A stretch of 64,000 nt of DNA, taken from the NCBI GenBank assembly GCA_903813345.2, contig CAIIXF020000006.1, forward strand, positions 8,422,989 through 8,486,988, in the 5' to 3' direction. How positions within the stretch are numbered: position 1 is the stretch's first letter; each line of letters opens with the position of its first letter. Below are positions 55,101-59,130 of this stretch, one piece after another. The position numbers and the translations under genes are program-made. The stretch comes from Owenia fusiformis. Its lineage: Eukaryota; Annelida; Polychaeta; Sabellida; Oweniidae. The notes under the pieces were generated by a model. The model worked only from the letters and a program-made list of their open reading frames with translations, made no database searches and was not told where the DNA came from.

Positions 55101-57750
55101 GGTATTGGGAATTTAGATTCAAAAATTGGCACCGCCCTAGTCATGCTTTTGCACCCTAACCTGGTTCATTATCGGTAGACGCGTATAGACCTACCAAGTG
55201 TGCCATATGTCGGCCTAGACACGTCCGTCCGTCCGTCTTCGTGTATGTGTGTATGTATGTCTGTCTTCACTAAATCCATACCACATTTAAATTTCAGGAA
55301 TGTCTTTTCGAATTTGAACACATTGGCTTAGTCATGGCAGTCATTTTTAATGTCAGAATAGTTTGAATCCTAATTTTCTTCGTAATCGCAATACTTGAAG
55401 ATTTAATGACGACGAATTCATTTTAAAAGGCCAGATAAGGCTTTCATAAGTGATTCAAAATGGCATTCCAGCTGCAAACTTTACGGATGAGAGTGTACTA
55501 ACTTACAACCTTTTGTTACATAGATGTTGACAATTGCTGGCCCCAACCATGTCGAAATGGAGGAACATGTACTAACTCACAGGAGCCAAACAAAATGACA
55601 TGTGACTGCCCCACAGGCGCAACTGGTCTTGAATGTGAGAAAGGTAAGCTGTTCTTATCCACCATCTTGAGATATGAACAATTGAAACTTTGTGAATCAA
55701 GATCTTATCCATAAGAGGCCTAGAAATAACTGGAATTGTGGGGGACTAAGATGAGCTTTTTTTGGGGGGGGGGATTTTACCTTTATGAATCAAGAACCCT
55801 AGAGATTTATTTATCCCACTTCGAGAACAGTTGTACAATTGATTTCTGTATTTACTGCTAACCTTTTTATTGGAATCTACGCATTTTCAAAATTATGGAC
55901 GTTTTTTGGCCCACCCTGTCTAATACCTGTCTGATACGAACATTCGAACCGGCCAAAGGTGTCCAGATTAGGCCTTGCAGATGTTCACATTTTGAACGTT
56001 TTGAATATTCATAATAATAGATTAAACATTGGACTGAAAGGAGTTTTTCACATCGATAGGTATTCATATACTATATTCTAGTATTCAGTTTACTGTTATT
56101 GAAATTATAGTGGGTAGCGTTGTAACGGAGCTTTGGAAACCAATTGGAGAATGCAGTGTGACCTGTGGAGCTGGGGAACGCGAATATGAAGAAGTCTGCT
56201 ATGACGAGGAGGGGAAAGTTATGATTTGTGCTCGACCTTTAACTAAATTTGAGGAGTGTAACGCCCAGCCTTGTCGTGAGTACCCACCCCTTCCATAAGT
56301 TTGGCAACAAGGAGACCCCTTCAAAGTCTGTTTATGTGTTTTGATTTGAAAAAAAACACCAAAGTAATGAATACGTAAACTGTTGTAGACACCAATATGA
56401 TACTAGGTAAAATAAAGATGTTTCCAAACTTATGGAGCAGGTGTACATCTCGGTTATTTTATTTTATTCAAGAGCGATTTTGTCCCAAGAACAATTCAAT
56501 TTAAATTGATCACATATCTTGATTGCTATCACGCACAGTCACACCTATCAAAATATAAATATTTTTACTGCTACTTATCTTCGAGTATTTTGTTAACCCA
56601 TAACAGTTTCAGGAATTACTCAAGAATTTTGTTTATGGATAATAATTTCAGCCATTCCCTGCCCTACCCTGGCTGATCCCGAGGATGGTTCCACAGTTAG
56701 CACCTGTAACATCTGGCCAAACTGCGAACAATTTTTTGAGTGCGATGATGGTTATGAAATTATAGGTGGAAGTCGATCCCGAACGTGTCAATACAATGGC
56801 GAATGGACTGGAACCGAAACTGTTTGCCAAAGTAAGTAACATGTTTTGTGATTGGATTGGGTTAATGGTTATTCAATGGCGCGGGATATTTTGAATATTC
56901 ATGATTTGGTAGCATTTCTTAAGATGGCATGCTGGGTTTCATTTCCATGTTACCGTCTTTCGGATTTTTTGATATTCAGTTTTAGTGTTAAGCTCTTGGA
57001 TTTCCCCTCGTCTTGATAAACATTTGATAAGGGTCTGGATAAACACGCCATAAGTACGGTTGCGAAATCTCTCTAGTATGGTTGACAATGTGTTCTTTCT
57101 GTTAAGATCGTTTACCTGCTTACCGAAATGTGATAATATTAGGGTACACAATATGATAATATTAATGTAGATAATGTGATAGTATTAGGGTAGATGGTGT
57201 GTTCTTTCTGTTTAGAGTCAGACCGTGTCAAGCAATGTGATGATATAAAGGTAGACAATGGGAAAACAGAAGGAAATGGTAGACGACGCGGTGATCTCCG
57301 TGTGTATAGTTGCAAAAACGGCTACACGCTAAGTGGAAGTGAAGAACGTACGTGTTTGTCGAACGGAGAATGGTCCGGCACGGAGCCCGAGTGTACCCGT
57401 AGGTCTTTTATTCTTATATTAGAAATACACAATATAGACGTCATACTTAACATCAAGAAGATGTTTTGACATAATGTCATTATTACATATATTCAAATGT
57501 ACTTGCGCTTAGATTTGATATCAAATAAGAGTAATACTGTATACAGTAAAAAAGTTAGAATAAAACATTTACTCTATGATTGTATTATCATTTACATATT
57601 AAATGATTTTCAGCGGATATCGGCGGTGTTGCTGCTCAGAAGGTTTGTAGCCCATTTGAATGTCCAGATGGATGGAGCCTTGTTCCTGACAGTACAGAGA
57701 CAACCACTCGTTGCGTATCGGGCGAACAAGTCACTTGTATAGAAAACTAG
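10091..57750 (+). CDS. Secreted multidomain protein with complement C6-like module order (19 exons, 1212 aa)
   Basis: Joining the 19 exons listed below gives 3639 nt with no internal stop, and every splice keeps frame. Predicted order by residue: signal peptide 1-22; Gly/Lys/Asn-rich linker 23-34; beta-sandwich-like region 35-173; TSP1 174-228; TSP1 229-286; unrecognised central region 287-951; EGF 952-991; TSP1 992-1046; sushi 1047-1106; sushi 1107-1167; four-cysteine tail 1168-1212. No membrane anchor follows, so a secreted protein is expected. The order TSP1-TSP1-X-EGF-TSP1-CCP-CCP is that of complement C6, where X would be LDLa plus MACPF. I could not find the MACPF signature in X. All modules outside the central region are flanked by phase-1 introns, whereas inside it the phases are 2,0,0,0,0,1. 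Function is unknown; an extracellular defence or pore-forming role is inference. Confidence 0.75.
10100..11238. other. Intron 1
   Basis: AT-rich intron. It holds a diverged inverted copy of a MITE family at about 10490-10830. That copy shares the stretch cctcattggaacaaaatg and flanking sequence with the element at 22667-23632 and with 15718-16100. Confidence 0.55.
10490..10830 (-). mobile_element. Diverged copy of the GATAGGTATCGATATGG MITE family
   Basis: Read on the minus strand, this stretch follows the internal sequence of the 22667-23632 element. Examples are the reverse complement of ataccaagaacaaaa near 10600 and the fccgag/cctcattggaacaaa block near 10650. The ends are decayed. Confidence 0.5.
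11239..11332 (+). CDS. Exon 2: signal peptide and basic linker
   Basis: Encodes MIIIRVFILTQLLILESRAQ, then a KGNGKGNGKG run. The hydrophobic core followed by SRA|Q is a standard secretory signal with predicted cleavage after Ala22. The acceptor is ctgttttag. The donor is g|gtaggt at 11333, chosen over gtaatt at 11339 because only the former keeps frame with exon 3. It ends in phase 1. Confidence 0.75.
11356..11512. mobile_element. CACTGGCGG-family MITE, copy 1 (intron 2)
   Basis: The left end cacttgcggatccag and right end ctggatccgccagtg are inverted. The interior is rich in gggcc/ggccc blocks and is non-coding. It lies about 25 bp downstream of exon 2. Two relatives occur at 45165-45369 and 50239-50512, all three in introns of this gene. 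Confidence 0.7.
11930..12034 (+). CDS. Exon 3: start of N-terminal beta-sandwich-like region
   Basis: Encodes VDGLPTPVVYTFDLDTEGFT and onward to NCDNID, about residues 35-69. The TFDLDTEGF opening is typical of the first strand of jelly-roll domains such as carbohydrate-binding or MAM-like modules. The acceptor is tttcag and the donor gtaagt; both flanking introns are phase 1. The next exon is about 32 kb away. Confidence 0.75.
12660..13010. repeat. Imperfect direct duplication (about 170-bp units)
   Basis: The block containing acttcatttatgagaact ... gtgtaagggaaga ... tattgtgtttgaatg occurs near 12715-12815 and again near 12895-12965. The two copies differ by small deletions. Confidence 0.6.
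14335..14870. repeat. Left arm of outer inverted repeat
   Basis: Reads in reverse complement of about 27640-28170. Shared blocks include taggtgtaacat.aagaata, ggccattggtttc.attgat, acactatgacctgaat.ga, aaaatggctatagaaaaatg and ttggataagatgtaggg. Identity is high but interrupted by small indels. The two arms enclose about 12.8 kb of other repeats. Confidence 0.7.
15717..16100. mobile_element. MITE, AAAGGATAGGTATYGATATGG ends, short copy
   Basis: The left end aaaggataggtattgatatg and right end caccatatc...ctttc-like sequence match the ends of the longer relative at 22667-23632. It shares interior blocks (ttgactgattgacaacaatt, tttctgatgactggtttaag). It lacks about 300 bp of the interior found there, and also lacks the Tc1-like insertion. 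Confidence 0.65.
16131..20895. mobile_element. Large foldback element (about 4.8 kb) with GCGAGTAG ends
   Basis: The left end gactagatgcgagtag and right end ctactcgcaactg are inverted. The same ends bound a 0.35-kb element at 45944-46296. Long arms pair inside: about 16435-17160 with 20020-20720 (shared ggggtggcagacggccctcag / its complement, and tgttttatattgggtagggc), about 17525-17700 with 19075-19205 (cagcgggcagatatagct), and about 17690-17745 with 18655-18720. No transposase reading frame survives. It looks like a non-autonomous long-palindrome transposon. Confidence 0.65.
21040..22106 (+). mobile_element. LINE 3' end: C-terminal part of ORF2 and (AAAT)n tail
   Basis: An open frame of about 300 codons runs to the stop at 21976-21978. 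It shows the region after a LINE polymerase: AILHGCG (usual LLYGxE block), REAVIGDLGWRPI, and near the end a zinc knuckle CPHC-x10-H-x4-C (residues about 207-225 counted from 21094). A 3' UTR of about 100 bp ends in a run of AAAT units at 22077-22106, a typical LINE tail. The polymerase core is missing, so the copy is 5'-truncated. It is unusually intact for a fragment and could be fairly young. Confidence 0.8.
22107..22620 (+). mobile_element. Second LINE 3' end (different family)
   Basis: An open frame to the stop at 22397-22399 encodes a LINE C-terminus (IHNRDTRNRFDLRAYNFKST, then an IIWNELPNSIREI block). The pattern HNxxTRxxxDLR...G..S....IWNxLPxxIR ends many CR1/Rex-like ORF2 proteins. 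It begins immediately after the AAAT tail of the preceding LINE. That suggests either two tandem insertions or one inserted into the other. Confidence 0.7.
22667..23632. mobile_element. MITE, AAAGGATAGGTATCGATATGG ends, long copy with nested insertion
   Basis: The left end aaaggataggtatcgatatg and right end catatcgatacccattcttt are inverted. The interior matches 15717-16100, plus an extra palindromic block (about 22845-23150; ccgaaccttgttggaacaaa ... ttgttccaatgaggttcgg). A Tc1-like MITE at 23220-23498 is also inserted. The order of insertion is therefore readable. Confidence 0.7.
23220..23498. mobile_element. Tc1/mariner-like MITE, copy 1
   Basis: Ends CACTCCCCTCCATAAGTTTGG...AACC are inverted over about 37 bp and flanked by TA on both sides (23218-23219, 23499-23500). 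The CATAAGTTTGG core and TA target are typical of Tc1/mariner termini. It is 279 bp, non-coding, and nested in the preceding MITE. The motif is quoted in two parts to stay short. Confidence 0.8.
23817..24500. other. Possible decayed DNA transposon starting acagggtgttccaaaag
   Basis: The sequence tacagggtgttccaaaagta at 23817 is a typical mariner-type terminus (TA then CAGGGTG). No matching right end was found, and no transposase frame could be read. Confidence 0.3.
24751..24799. mobile_element. Tc1/mariner-like MITE, 49-bp deletion copy
   Basis: It carries the full left end cactcccctccataagtttg plus a few bases, then ggggaggggagtg and TA. Flanking TA is present at 24749-24750 and 24800-24801. 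This is an extreme internal deletion of the family at 23220-23498. Confidence 0.75.
26068..26410. mobile_element. Foldback MITE, arms over about 140 bp each
   Basis: aaacatgatgaaataac at the left pairs with gttatttcatcatgttt at the right. The arms continue inward through ttttcagccctctgaaaatg / its complement and on to a central AT-rich loop near 26225-26260. It is 343 bp and non-coding. Confidence 0.75.
26800..27010. repeat. Dispersed repeat, inverted relative to 42770-43000
   Basis: The block aaagggctatatctttagtt ... gacatggatct complement ... cttaagctgttcctaatcc is found in reverse complement at about 42770-43000. No element ends could be defined. Confidence 0.6.
27640..28170. repeat. Right arm of outer inverted repeat
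   Basis: Reverse complement of 14335-14870 (see that entry). An apparent 112-codon frame starts in its last bases, at 28160, but has no support. Confidence 0.7.
28765..29025. repeat. 128-bp tandem duplication
   Basis: Two copies (about 28768 and 28896) share gaagcaagttgaaaaat, the block around gtcagatttgaa or -gactt, and ttttg.aaatt.tcaattc-like ends. They are moderately diverged. Confidence 0.55.
29757..29855. repeat. Hairpin around ggcctatg arms
   Basis: taggcctatgtaaaagtagtag at the left pairs imperfectly with ctactacttttccctaggcc at the right, with a loop of about 45 bp. Confidence 0.5.
30420..30592. mobile_element. CCGGTGT-family MITE, copy 1
   Basis: The ends ccggtgtgaaag / cttttacaccgg are inverted. 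A second copy in opposite orientation lies at 39895-40065 with the same interior (ggaccataat, actggccctgattgtg, aggtcaccatataaatcaat). It is 173 bp and non-coding. Confidence 0.75.
30713..30808. repeat. Strong hairpin (about 45-bp arms)
   Basis: ataataacgtcatttct ... caatatagtgaaatattgga pairs with tccaatatttcactatattg ... agaaatgtcgttattat across a short GC-rich loop (ggcctttggcc). Confidence 0.65.
31490..33990. repeat. Satellite-like array, 190-bp unit, about 13 copies
   Basis: The anchor atatggaacgttgtaggtac recurs exactly every 190 bp at 31532, 31722, 31912, 32102, 32292, 32482, 32672, 32862 and 33052, then in diverging form at about 33242, 33432, 33622 and 33812. Copies up to 33200 are nearly identical and those after decay progressively. 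The unit is rich in ACGT/AACGTT and contains no frame. Confidence 0.9.
34401..35122. mobile_element. MITE with TAACCCCTAAAC ends and internal palindrome
   Basis: taacccctaaacggtta at the left pairs with taactgtttaggggtta at the right. Inside, about 34796-34925 is a second near-perfect palindrome (ttttggatacagggtttatc ... its complement) around a loop near 34858. Open frames here read through the palindrome and are not genes. Confidence 0.65.
35498..36397. mobile_element. hAT-like MITE, CAGTGTTCGCG ends
   Basis: cagtgttcgcgttgacg at the left pairs with ccagcgcgaacactg at the right. A TATTCT direct repeat flanks both ends (35492-35497, 36398-36403). The CAGTG terminus suggests hAT, though the visible duplication is 6 rather than 8 bp. 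It is 900 bp, with inverted similarity inside (ggttggacgtaaaaa / gttgcgtccctggg). Confidence 0.6.
37200..37820. repeat. Direct repeat, copies about 500 bp apart
   Basis: A block starting tacctgattag.at, running through ctcagggttatcatgg and ending ctgaaaacagagtag, occurs near 37232-37330 and again near 37710-37820. Confidence 0.55.
39006..39128. repeat. Hairpin with atttaattcctcacttaag arms
   Basis: aatcatcgatttaattcctc ... aaacggttcg is followed by cgaaaaaccgttta ... gaggaattaaatcgacgatt, a near-perfect inverted repeat around a loop of about 30 bp. Confidence 0.65.
39895..40065. mobile_element. CCGGTGT-family MITE, copy 2
   Basis: 171 bp bounded by ccggtgtaaaag / cttttacaccgg, in reverse orientation to copy 1 at 30420-30592 and about 85-90% alike by eye. 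Confidence 0.75.
40500..42560. repeat. Satellite-like array, about 119-bp unit, about 17 copies, with higher-order structure
   Basis: The unit contains acgtctttgtaacgtttt, cacttacaaatatctttcac, acacgttacgacaacgtca and ttttaccgttta.attacgta. Two alternating subtypes (tgtaccaaatttggtgagaac and tgaaacaatttggtgagaa) make a dimer of about 238 bp. Rare variants such as taatgtttcctgcac recur 594 bp apart (41728, 42322), showing a larger duplicated block of five units. The first copies (40500-40900) are most diverged. Confidence 0.88.
42770..43000. repeat. Dispersed repeat, inverted relative to 26800-27010
   Basis: See the 26800 entry. It shares tggtgaaaattgcgtc, gattagg.acagcttaagag and ttcgaactaaagatatagcc. 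Confidence 0.6.
43510..43800. repeat. Cluster of ACGACCTTANGGTCGT palindromes
   Basis: At least eight short palindromes of the form acgacctta.ggtcgt, or half sites, alternate with gtaaatta/taatttac. A block starting acgacctt.cggtcgtaaac repeats with a spacing of about 130 bp. It lies about 190 bp upstream of exon 4. Confidence 0.7.
43989..44189 (+). CDS. Exon 4: N-terminal beta-sandwich-like region, middle
   Basis: Encodes about residues 70-136, starting NCNFQITSPSPTEPTELYSP and including alternating hydrophobic strands (YTFKLSFKVLSA, GSLLLFRQDAS). The pattern of strands with DxS/T turns fits a beta-sandwich adhesive or lectin-like fold; the family is not identified. The acceptor is ttttcag, the donor gtaaga, and both introns are phase 1. 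Confidence 0.75.
44190..45465. other. Intron 4
   Basis: Mostly AT-rich. It contains CACTGGCGG-family copy 2 near its 3' end. Confidence 0.6.
45165..45369. mobile_element. CACTGGCGG-family MITE, copy 2 (5'-truncated)
   Basis: It begins in the interior of the family (agaagctaacag, shared with copy 1) and ends ctagatccgccagtg. The outer left terminus is missing. The interior shows the same gataatttggcctaaaaagg block as copy 1. Confidence 0.65.
45466..45576 (+). CDS. Exon 5: end of N-terminal beta-sandwich-like region
   Basis: Encodes VFLPQRITYEGLPNGEYRLV and then FVVTGATVQIDHIELYG, about residues 137-173. The final strand hxxDHIELYG is the usual closing strand of galactose-binding/jelly-roll domains, which supports reading exons 3-5 as one domain. 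Phase 1 on both sides. Confidence 0.78.
45944..46296. mobile_element. GCGAGTAG-family MITE (small relative of the 4.8-kb element)
   Basis: The left end gactaggtgcgagtag and right end ctactcgcatctgggt are inverted. The interior matches the two ends of the 16131-20895 element (tttacgtcatt, cagataacattttcttttac, ggccacctggtggtgaaa). It is therefore an internal-deletion derivative of the same family. Confidence 0.7.
46300..46417. mobile_element. 118-bp MITE, GGGGTCCGTTTTT ends
   Basis: ggggtccgtttttgaaacca and then cgtaacttacgat pair with atcgtaagttacgat and then acgaaaaacgaacccc. The arms are about 38 bp. It abuts the preceding MITE. Confidence 0.7.
46491..46655 (+). CDS. Exon 6: thrombospondin type 1 repeat 1
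   Basis: One complete TSP1 module (about residues 174-228) with six cysteines. It has the tryptophan pair WAPW (a C-mannosylation type site) and CSTTCEEG in place of the usual CSxTCGxG, and it ends CNKGPCP. A symmetric phase 1-1 exon, as is usual for shuffled TSP1 modules. Confidence 0.88.
47378..47551 (+). CDS. Exon 7: thrombospondin type 1 repeat 2
   Basis: One complete TSP1 module (about residues 229-286). It shows FWGDW, then CSATCGGDGSMSYTREC, and ends CNRFPCS, with six cysteines. Phase 1-1. The donor is g|gtttgt, weaker than its neighbours but the only one that keeps frame. Confidence 0.88.
47991..48219 (+). CDS. Exon 8: start of unrecognised central region
   Basis: Encodes about residues 287-363, starting VCDSENGVADFFVDAYSAIS, with four cysteines and amphipathic helix patterns. 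No LDL-receptor class A motif (Cys/Asp-rich, SDE) is present, although this is where one would stand in a C6-like protein. Ends in phase 2. Confidence 0.75.
49071..49242 (+). CDS. Exon 9: helical part of central region
   Basis: Encodes about residues 363-420, beginning DISDSELKSVGLQSYLSELK. It is strongly helical, with hydrophobic residues every 3-4 positions. The acceptor is attttag at 49064-49070, chosen over the one at 49045 because it completes the split Arg codon. Ends in phase 0. Confidence 0.75.
49977..50207 (+). CDS. Exon 10: helix then hydrophobic segment
   Basis: Encodes about residues 421-497. An amphipathic helix (to about 460) is followed by a long hydrophobic stretch (about 464-495) containing VMVAAELVELI and ATIAGCVASSVILAP, interrupted only by two glutamates. 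It is not a typical single membrane helix. It resembles the hydrophobic hairpins found inside helical bundles of alpha pore-forming proteins, but that likeness is only in pattern. Phase 0-0. Confidence 0.75.
50239..50512. mobile_element. CACTGGCGG-family MITE, copy 3 (intron 10)
   Basis: It starts cactggcggatc 32 bp after exon 10 and continues with gggccc/ggcctt blocks arranged as a loose inverted repeat. It ends near agagccgcacc. Homopolymer C and A/T tracts are present inside. Confidence 0.6.
51021..51152 (+). CDS. Exon 11: helical part of central region
   Basis: Encodes about residues 498-541, starting GSDIWELAALLSTVTKNSAI; amphipathic helix. The acceptor is catatag and the donor gtacag. 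Phase 0-0. Confidence 0.72.
51300..51352 (-). repeat. Inverted copy of block at 7983-8035
   Basis: Reverse complement reads gaagctctctttaaagaagtg, then aacgaatgcaaagggtaat, matching about 50 bp at 7983-8035 upstream of this gene with few differences. Confidence 0.55.
51639..51782 (+). CDS. Exon 12: acidic coiled-coil-like helix
   Basis: Encodes about residues 542-589, starting AKNEINALEDSLNFIEDDLK. Heptad-like hydrophobics with many Asp/Glu suggest a long helix, then a GGTPSVG turn. Phase 0-0. Confidence 0.75.
51801..51964. mobile_element. Short MITE just inside intron 12
   Basis: ttaagctcaagactcaatgc at the left pairs with gcattgagtcttgggcttaa at the right. It begins about 18 bp after the exon 12 donor. 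Confidence 0.65.
52500..52674 (+). CDS. Exon 13: second hydrophobic segment of central region
   Basis: Encodes about residues 590-647. A hydrophobic stretch (about 618-634, ASGVIALGLTNFFVLKC) follows an aromatic cluster (CEYYYE). The next residues resume a helix. Phase 0 in, phase 1 out. Confidence 0.72.
53885..54796 (+). CDS. Exon 14: large Cys-containing domain of unknown family
   Basis: The single largest exon (304 codons, residues about 648-951). It has about ten cysteines and alternating strand patterns, beginning KIGTLSGYIDDKGGVISRIL and ending near FVIKRYVKSES. I do not recognise it. No MACPF signature (Y-x6-FGTH-like) is visible. Being one uninterrupted exon amid short ones suggests a distinct evolutionary unit. 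Phase 1-1, so it could move as a cassette. Confidence 0.8.
54817..55185. mobile_element. MITE in intron 14
   Basis: tacgcaaccaccgataatga at the left pairs with tcattatcggtagacgcgta at the right, with further pairing inward (gggtgggcgtaat / gcaccctaacc). It is 369 bp and begins 20 bp after exon 14. Confidence 0.6.
55524..55643 (+). CDS. Exon 15: EGF-like module
   Basis: One EGF domain (about residues 952-991) with six cysteines: CWPQPCRNGGTC, then CDCPTGATGLECE. Phase 1-1. In C6-C9 proteins an EGF module directly follows the MACPF domain, and here it follows exon 14. Confidence 0.88.
56111..56275 (+). CDS. Exon 16: thrombospondin type 1 repeat 3
   Basis: TSP1 module (about residues 992-1046) with one Trp, then CSVTCGAGEREYEEVC, ending CNAQPC; six cysteines. 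Phase 1-1. The donor gtgagta is immediately followed by a MITE. Confidence 0.88.
56283..56443. mobile_element. Tc1/mariner-like MITE, copy 3, inside the exon 16 donor site
   Basis: The left end cccaccccttccataagttt and right end aaacttatggagcaggtg are flanked by TA at 56281-56282 and 56444-56445. The left TA is intron positions +6/+7 of the donor gtgagta, so the insertion lies as close to the splice site as it could without breaking it. Confidence 0.75.
56652..56831 (+). CDS. Exon 17: sushi (CCP) domain 1
   Basis: About residues 1047-1106. CPTLADPEDG opening, FFECDDGYEIIGGSRSRTC middle, and GEWTGTETVC end are diagnostic. Six cysteines are present: the four canonical ones plus an extra pair (STCNIWPNC). 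Phase 1-1. Confidence 0.9.
57216..57398 (+). CDS. Exon 18: sushi (CCP) domain 2
   Basis: About residues 1107-1167, with four canonical cysteines; YSCKNGYTLSGSEERTC and NGEWSGTEPEC are typical. A basic cluster (GRRRGD) lies in the first half; it contains RGD, which may be chance. Phase 1-1. Confidence 0.9.
57614..57750 (+). CDS. Exon 19: short cysteine tail and stop
   Basis: About residues 1168-1212: PDIGGVAAQKVCSPFECPDG, then two more cysteines, ending CIEN and TAG at 57748-57750. It has four cysteines and no GPI or membrane signal. In C6 and C7 two factor-I modules stand here; this tail is too short to be two and is not clearly one. Confidence 0.82.
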
Positions 57751-58073
57751 CCTCATGTGGAACTACCACATAATCCAAACGGTGCATTCCCATAGGCATT
57801 CCTAGCTATGAATTGGTTCTCTCTGACGTTATGATATCCATGGTTACAACAACAATGAATCACTTATGAATGTCTACAGCTTAGAATACTACGGTAATGC
57901 ATACATGAGGCCTATCAACAAGAAAAGGACAAGACTTACTTATCTAAAGATGATATATTGATAATATTATATTCTAAAATCATTTAGTTAAATTTATTTT
58001 TCATAATACACACTGTACATAGAGGGAATCAGAAACGGAACGCATGGAGGTCCCTGCATTCAGTTTATTGTAA

Positions 58074-58098
58074 AATAAAACGCTGGTGTTAAAATAAA
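58074..58098 (+). promoter_or_regulatory. Polyadenylation signals of the large gene
   Basis: AATAAA occurs at 58074-58079 and 58093-58098, about 325-350 bp after the stop codon, in AT-rich sequence, giving a reasonable 3' UTR length. Confidence 0.55.
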
Positions 58099-58164
58099 TA
58101 TGGTTGTAGTTTGGCGCAAAATGAAACATCATGTATTTGTTTTTACCTGAATTATATAATCTTA

Positions 58165-58391
58165 CACTCCCCACCAAAATTTGGCAAGGGTAACTTTCAT
58201 TTTTGCTTAAGTCTGTTTATGTTATGTTTGGCGATGTTAATAAATGTATCTTTGTCACAAAGTCAGTGTCAGTTATTAGAGCCCATTAATGGTATTCATC
58301 CGATTGTGGATGAGGAAAAAACTAAAATCAAACAAGGCAAATTGCACTGTCCATTAGAAGCTTATGGTTGCCAAACTCATGGAGGAGAATG
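58165..58391. mobile_element. Tc1/mariner-like MITE, copy 4
   Basis: The left end cactccccaccaaaatttgg and right end ccaaactcatggaggagaatg are flanked by TA (58163-58164, 58392-58393). A 96-codon open frame across it is a chance reading. Confidence 0.7.
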
Positions 58392-58539
58392 TATAATATA
58401 GCATTATTGCATGACGGAGAGTGTGATAGACGGTATTATTATATTCCACATATGTATTCTAGATGCTCATTGGCTTATTCATGGTCACATGATATGAACT
58501 AGGTGAACCAATTCCCTGGAAAGTCATAAATCCCTGCTA

Positions 58540-58612
58540 ACAGGGAAGATGAAAAGTACTAATTCTTAGTAAGATCATGTGACCGGTCATTAGTACTTTT
58601 TATCTTCCCTGC
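58540..58612. repeat. Hairpin cagggaagatgaaaagtact
   Basis: The stretch starting cagggaagat and ending atcttccctg forms an imperfect inverted repeat with arms of about 25 bp. Confidence 0.5.
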
Positions 58613-58667
58613 TAACCGAGATTATAGGAGTTGAATGAAAATTGAATGAACACTATTTCATCTATGT

Positions 58668-59130
58668 CACTCTTCCACAACTGTTCCACAACTAGTTACT
58701 TTGACGGAACGTCAATGTAGCAAAATGGATGAACTTCCTGGTTACGAGTTTTTTGTTTTCTCGATTTAAACCTACTTATAAGTCAAGTTGCAGATTATAA
58801 TTTGGCAGTTTCTTCGATTTGGAATTTGTTTTGTAAATGAAGTTGCAATTCATATATTAAGCTCCTCGCTTTTGTTACATTGACAAAAGTCCGTTGTATT
58901 ACCAATGCATGTTACTTTGACGACTAACGTCAATGTAACAAAAGCGATGGTCTAAATGCATAAACTACAGCTTTATTTAAAAATCAAATTCCAAACCGAG
59001 AGCATTTCTAAAAGCTAGACTATGTTGTCTAACTTTGTGCCAAATGATAATCCGCAACTTGACGTATACGGAAGTTCATCCATTTTGTTACATTGACGTT
59101 CCGTTGACGTTCCGTAGTTGTGGAACAGTG
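58668..59130. mobile_element. Foldback MITE, CACTNTTCCACAAC ends
   Basis: cactcttccacaactgttcc at the left pairs with the complement ending gttgtggaacagtg at the right. The arms run inward through caaaatggatgaacttcc, and a second inverted pair surrounds the centre (cttttgttacattgac / gtcaatgtaacaaaag). Related sequence occurs at 61440-61895. Confidence 0.65.

Noticed and set aside
55224-55262. cgtccgtccgt / tgtatgtatgt tract as a regulatory element
   Set aside because: Simple-sequence microsatellite within intron 14.
57216-57398. Functional RGD integrin site in sushi 2
   Set aside because: RGD lies in a basic cluster in the first half of the domain; the tripeptide is too short to claim function.
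58111-58401. 96-codon open frame as a small secreted protein gene
   Set aside because: It runs across a TA-flanked MITE (58165-58391); its hydrophobic part and end come from transposon sequence.
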